NCBI GenBank assembly: GCA_035316885.1
Contig: DATHII010000383.1
Location: 1 to 12,867 of the forward strand
Direction: 5' to 3'
DNA length: 12,867 nucleotides
DNA from: DASRTE01 sp035316885
Lineage (GTDB): Bacteria > Actinomycetota > Actinomycetes > Jiangellales > Jiangellaceae
Part shown: positions 11,734-12,867 of the stretch, in pieces
How positions within the stretch are numbered: position 1 is the first letter of the stretch
Layout: every line of letters begins with the position of its first letter
Made by a program: the position numbers and the translations under genes
The notes under the pieces: generated by a model
The model's database searches: none
The model's input: the letters and a program-made list of their open reading frames with translations, nothing else
What the model was told of the DNA's origin: nothing

Positions 11734-12867
11734 TCAGGTAGCCGGCCCGGTGGGCGCCTCGGCGAGCAGTGCGTCGAGGAGTCGTACCGCCCCGGCCTTG
11801 TCCAGGGGATCATTACCATTCCCGCACTTCGGAGACTGTACGCACGATGGGCAGCCCTCGGGGCACGGACAGGCCATGATCGCGTCGCGAGTCGCCCGCA
11901 GCCACGCCGCGGCCGCGTCGAAGCCGCGTTCGGCGAAGCCGGCGCCGCCCGAGTGCCCGTCGTGGACGAACACGGTCAACAGCCCCGTGTCCGCATGCCT
12001 CGCCGTCGACATGCCGCCCACGTCCCAGCGATCGCACGTCGCGACGAGCGGCAGCATCCCGATGGCGGCGTGCTCCGCGGCGTGTGCGGCACCCGGAGCA
12101 GCAGCCGCGGATACGCCAGCGGCGGCCACCACCGCATCGGGCAATGTCCACCACACGGCGCGTGTGCGCAGCTGTCGCGCCGGCAGGTCGAGTGGCTCCT
12201 CCCCGAGTATCTCGCCGCTGCCGAACCGCCGCTTCAGGAACGCCACCACCTGGCTCGACACCTCGACGCTTCCGAAGACGAGTCGAGCGGCCCCCCAGGA
12301 CGCCGTCCGCTCCTCGTCGAGCACCCGTAGGTCGGTCACGTCGCGCGCCGTCGTCGTGTAGTCGAACCTGTCGGGCCGGACGACGGCGACGCCCTCGTCG
12401 AGGTCGAGGTTCTCGACGAGGTAGGTCTCGCCCTGGTGCACGTACACCGCCCCGGTGTGCACGGTGGCGTGCGCCCGGGCATCGTCGACCGTCCCGAGCA
12501 GTCGCCCGGTTGCGACCTCCACGAGCCGGATGCGCTCACCACCGGCTCCGCGCAGATCCGCGAGGTCCGAGGCCCAGTCGCGACGGGTCCAGTACCACCC
12601 CGAGCTCCGGTGGCGCAGGAGCCGACGGCGCTCGAGCGAGGCCAGTACCTGGGGCGCGGAGGGGCCGAAGAGCGTGACGTCGTCGTCGGTCAGTGGTGAC
12701 TCGGCGGCGGCGGCGCACAGGTGCGGAGCGAGCACATAGGGGTTGTCCGGGTCGAGGACGGTCGCCTCCACCGGATGCCCGAACACGGCGGCTGGATGGT
12801 TGACCAGGTAGGTGTCCAGCGGGTCGTCGCGCGCGATCAGCACGGCGAGCGCCCCCTGTCCGGCCCG
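11734..12867 (-). CDS. DEAH-box helicase, C-terminal part with DUF1998 tetracysteine domain
   Basis: The last 377 residues are visible; the gene continues past the right edge. The first visible residues (RAGQGALAVLIARDDPLDTY) are the end of superfamily II motif VI and the strand after it. A long helical and winged-helix-like region follows (HRSSGWYWTRRDW, VYVHQGETYLVENLDLDEGVAV, read in parts). The C-terminus has the DUF1998 cysteine cluster CPCPEGCPSC then KCGNGN and DKAGAVRLLDALL, encoded near 11770-11872. Related helicases such as Bacillus MrfA bind zinc there and act in DNA repair. This is the helicase (Rv3649 position) that gives the neighbouring tad genes their helicase/secretion neighbourhood names. 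It lies 24 bases upstream of the LapA-like gene. ATPase motifs are outside the window, so activity cannot be judged. Confidence 0.92.
   Translation of the reverse strand, partial: RAGQGALAVLIARDDPLDTYLVNHPAAVFGHPVEATVLDPDNPYVLAPHLCAAAAESPLTDDDVTLFGPSAPQVLASLERRRLLRHRSSGWYWTRRDWASDLADLRGAGGERIRLVEVATGRLLGTVDDARAHATVHTGAVYVHQGETYLVENLDLDEGVAVVRPDRFDYTTTARDVTDLRVLDEERTASWGAARLVFGSVEVSSQVVAFLKRRFGSGEILGEEPLDLPARQLRTRAVWWTLPDAVVAAAGVSAAAAPGAAHAAEHAAIGMLPLVATCDRWDVGGMSTARHADTGLLTVFVHDGHSGGAGFAERGFDAAAAWLRATRDAIMACPCPEGCPSCVQSPKCGNGNDPLDKAGAVRLLDALLAEAPTGPAT

Noticed and set aside
1..12867. Search for tRNA, rRNA, CRISPR arrays, transposases, integrases and attachment sites
   Set aside because: No cloverleaf, rRNA segment, regularly spaced repeat array or mobile-element enzyme was recognised by reading; the region looks like a stable chromosomal neighbourhood.

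Overview
The window comes from a high-GC actinomycete chromosome. This is shown by the very GC-rich third codon positions, the frequent GTG starts, several genes that appear to start leaderless 7 bases after a TAnnnT -10 box, and a gene order that, from memory, matches the Mycobacterium tuberculosis Rv3649-Rv3667 neighbourhood (acs, Rv3662c-like, Rv3661-like HAD phosphatase, ssd, tad genes, DEAH helicase). The family (for example Geodermatophilaceae or Pseudonocardiaceae) cannot be fixed by reading alone. No tRNA, rRNA, insertion sequence, prophage or CRISPR array was seen.

Layout. Positions 1-1591 (minus) hold the 5' end of an acetyl-CoA synthetase gene, a DJ-1/PfpI-family gene and a SAM methyltransferase gene. 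A compact symmetric promoter (1599-1631) separates the methyltransferase from a plus-strand conserved hypothetical gene (1639-2367). A convergent intergenic stretch with several hairpins follows. Next, on the minus strand, come a HAD-IB phosphatase gene (3561-4424) and a translationally coupled single-pass membrane protein gene (2590-3564). Positions 4425-4761 are a 337-base non-coding region with a palindrome, a 6C-type small RNA with its terminator hairpin, and two DnaA-box-like sites.

The core is a plus-strand tad (tight adherence/Flp pilus) operon, 4762-10214. It encodes a TadZ/CpaE-like protein (Ssd), the TadA/CpaF secretion ATPase, TadB and TadC membrane platform proteins, a DUF4244 Flp-like pilin, a TadE-like pseudopilin, and a 270-residue protein joining a TadE/Rv3654c-like membrane anchor to a complete M23 (LytM) peptidoglycan hydrolase domain. 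Most genes overlap by 4 bases, so they look like one translationally coupled unit. No prepilin peptidase gene is in the window. A strong hairpin ends the operon.

Positions 10254-12867 (minus) hold an EamA/RhtA-type exporter gene, a large nested inverted repeat, a LapA/DUF1049-like membrane protein gene and the 3' part of the DEAH-box helicase gene (DUF1998 tetracysteine end) that accompanies this actinobacterial tad locus.

The likely joint function is a thin pilus or pseudopilus made by the TadA motor on the TadB/TadC platform, with Ssd/TadZ placing it. The fused M23 domain would give the system its own cell-wall-opening activity. That fusion, the 6C RNA and the nested inverted repeat are the observations most worth following up.
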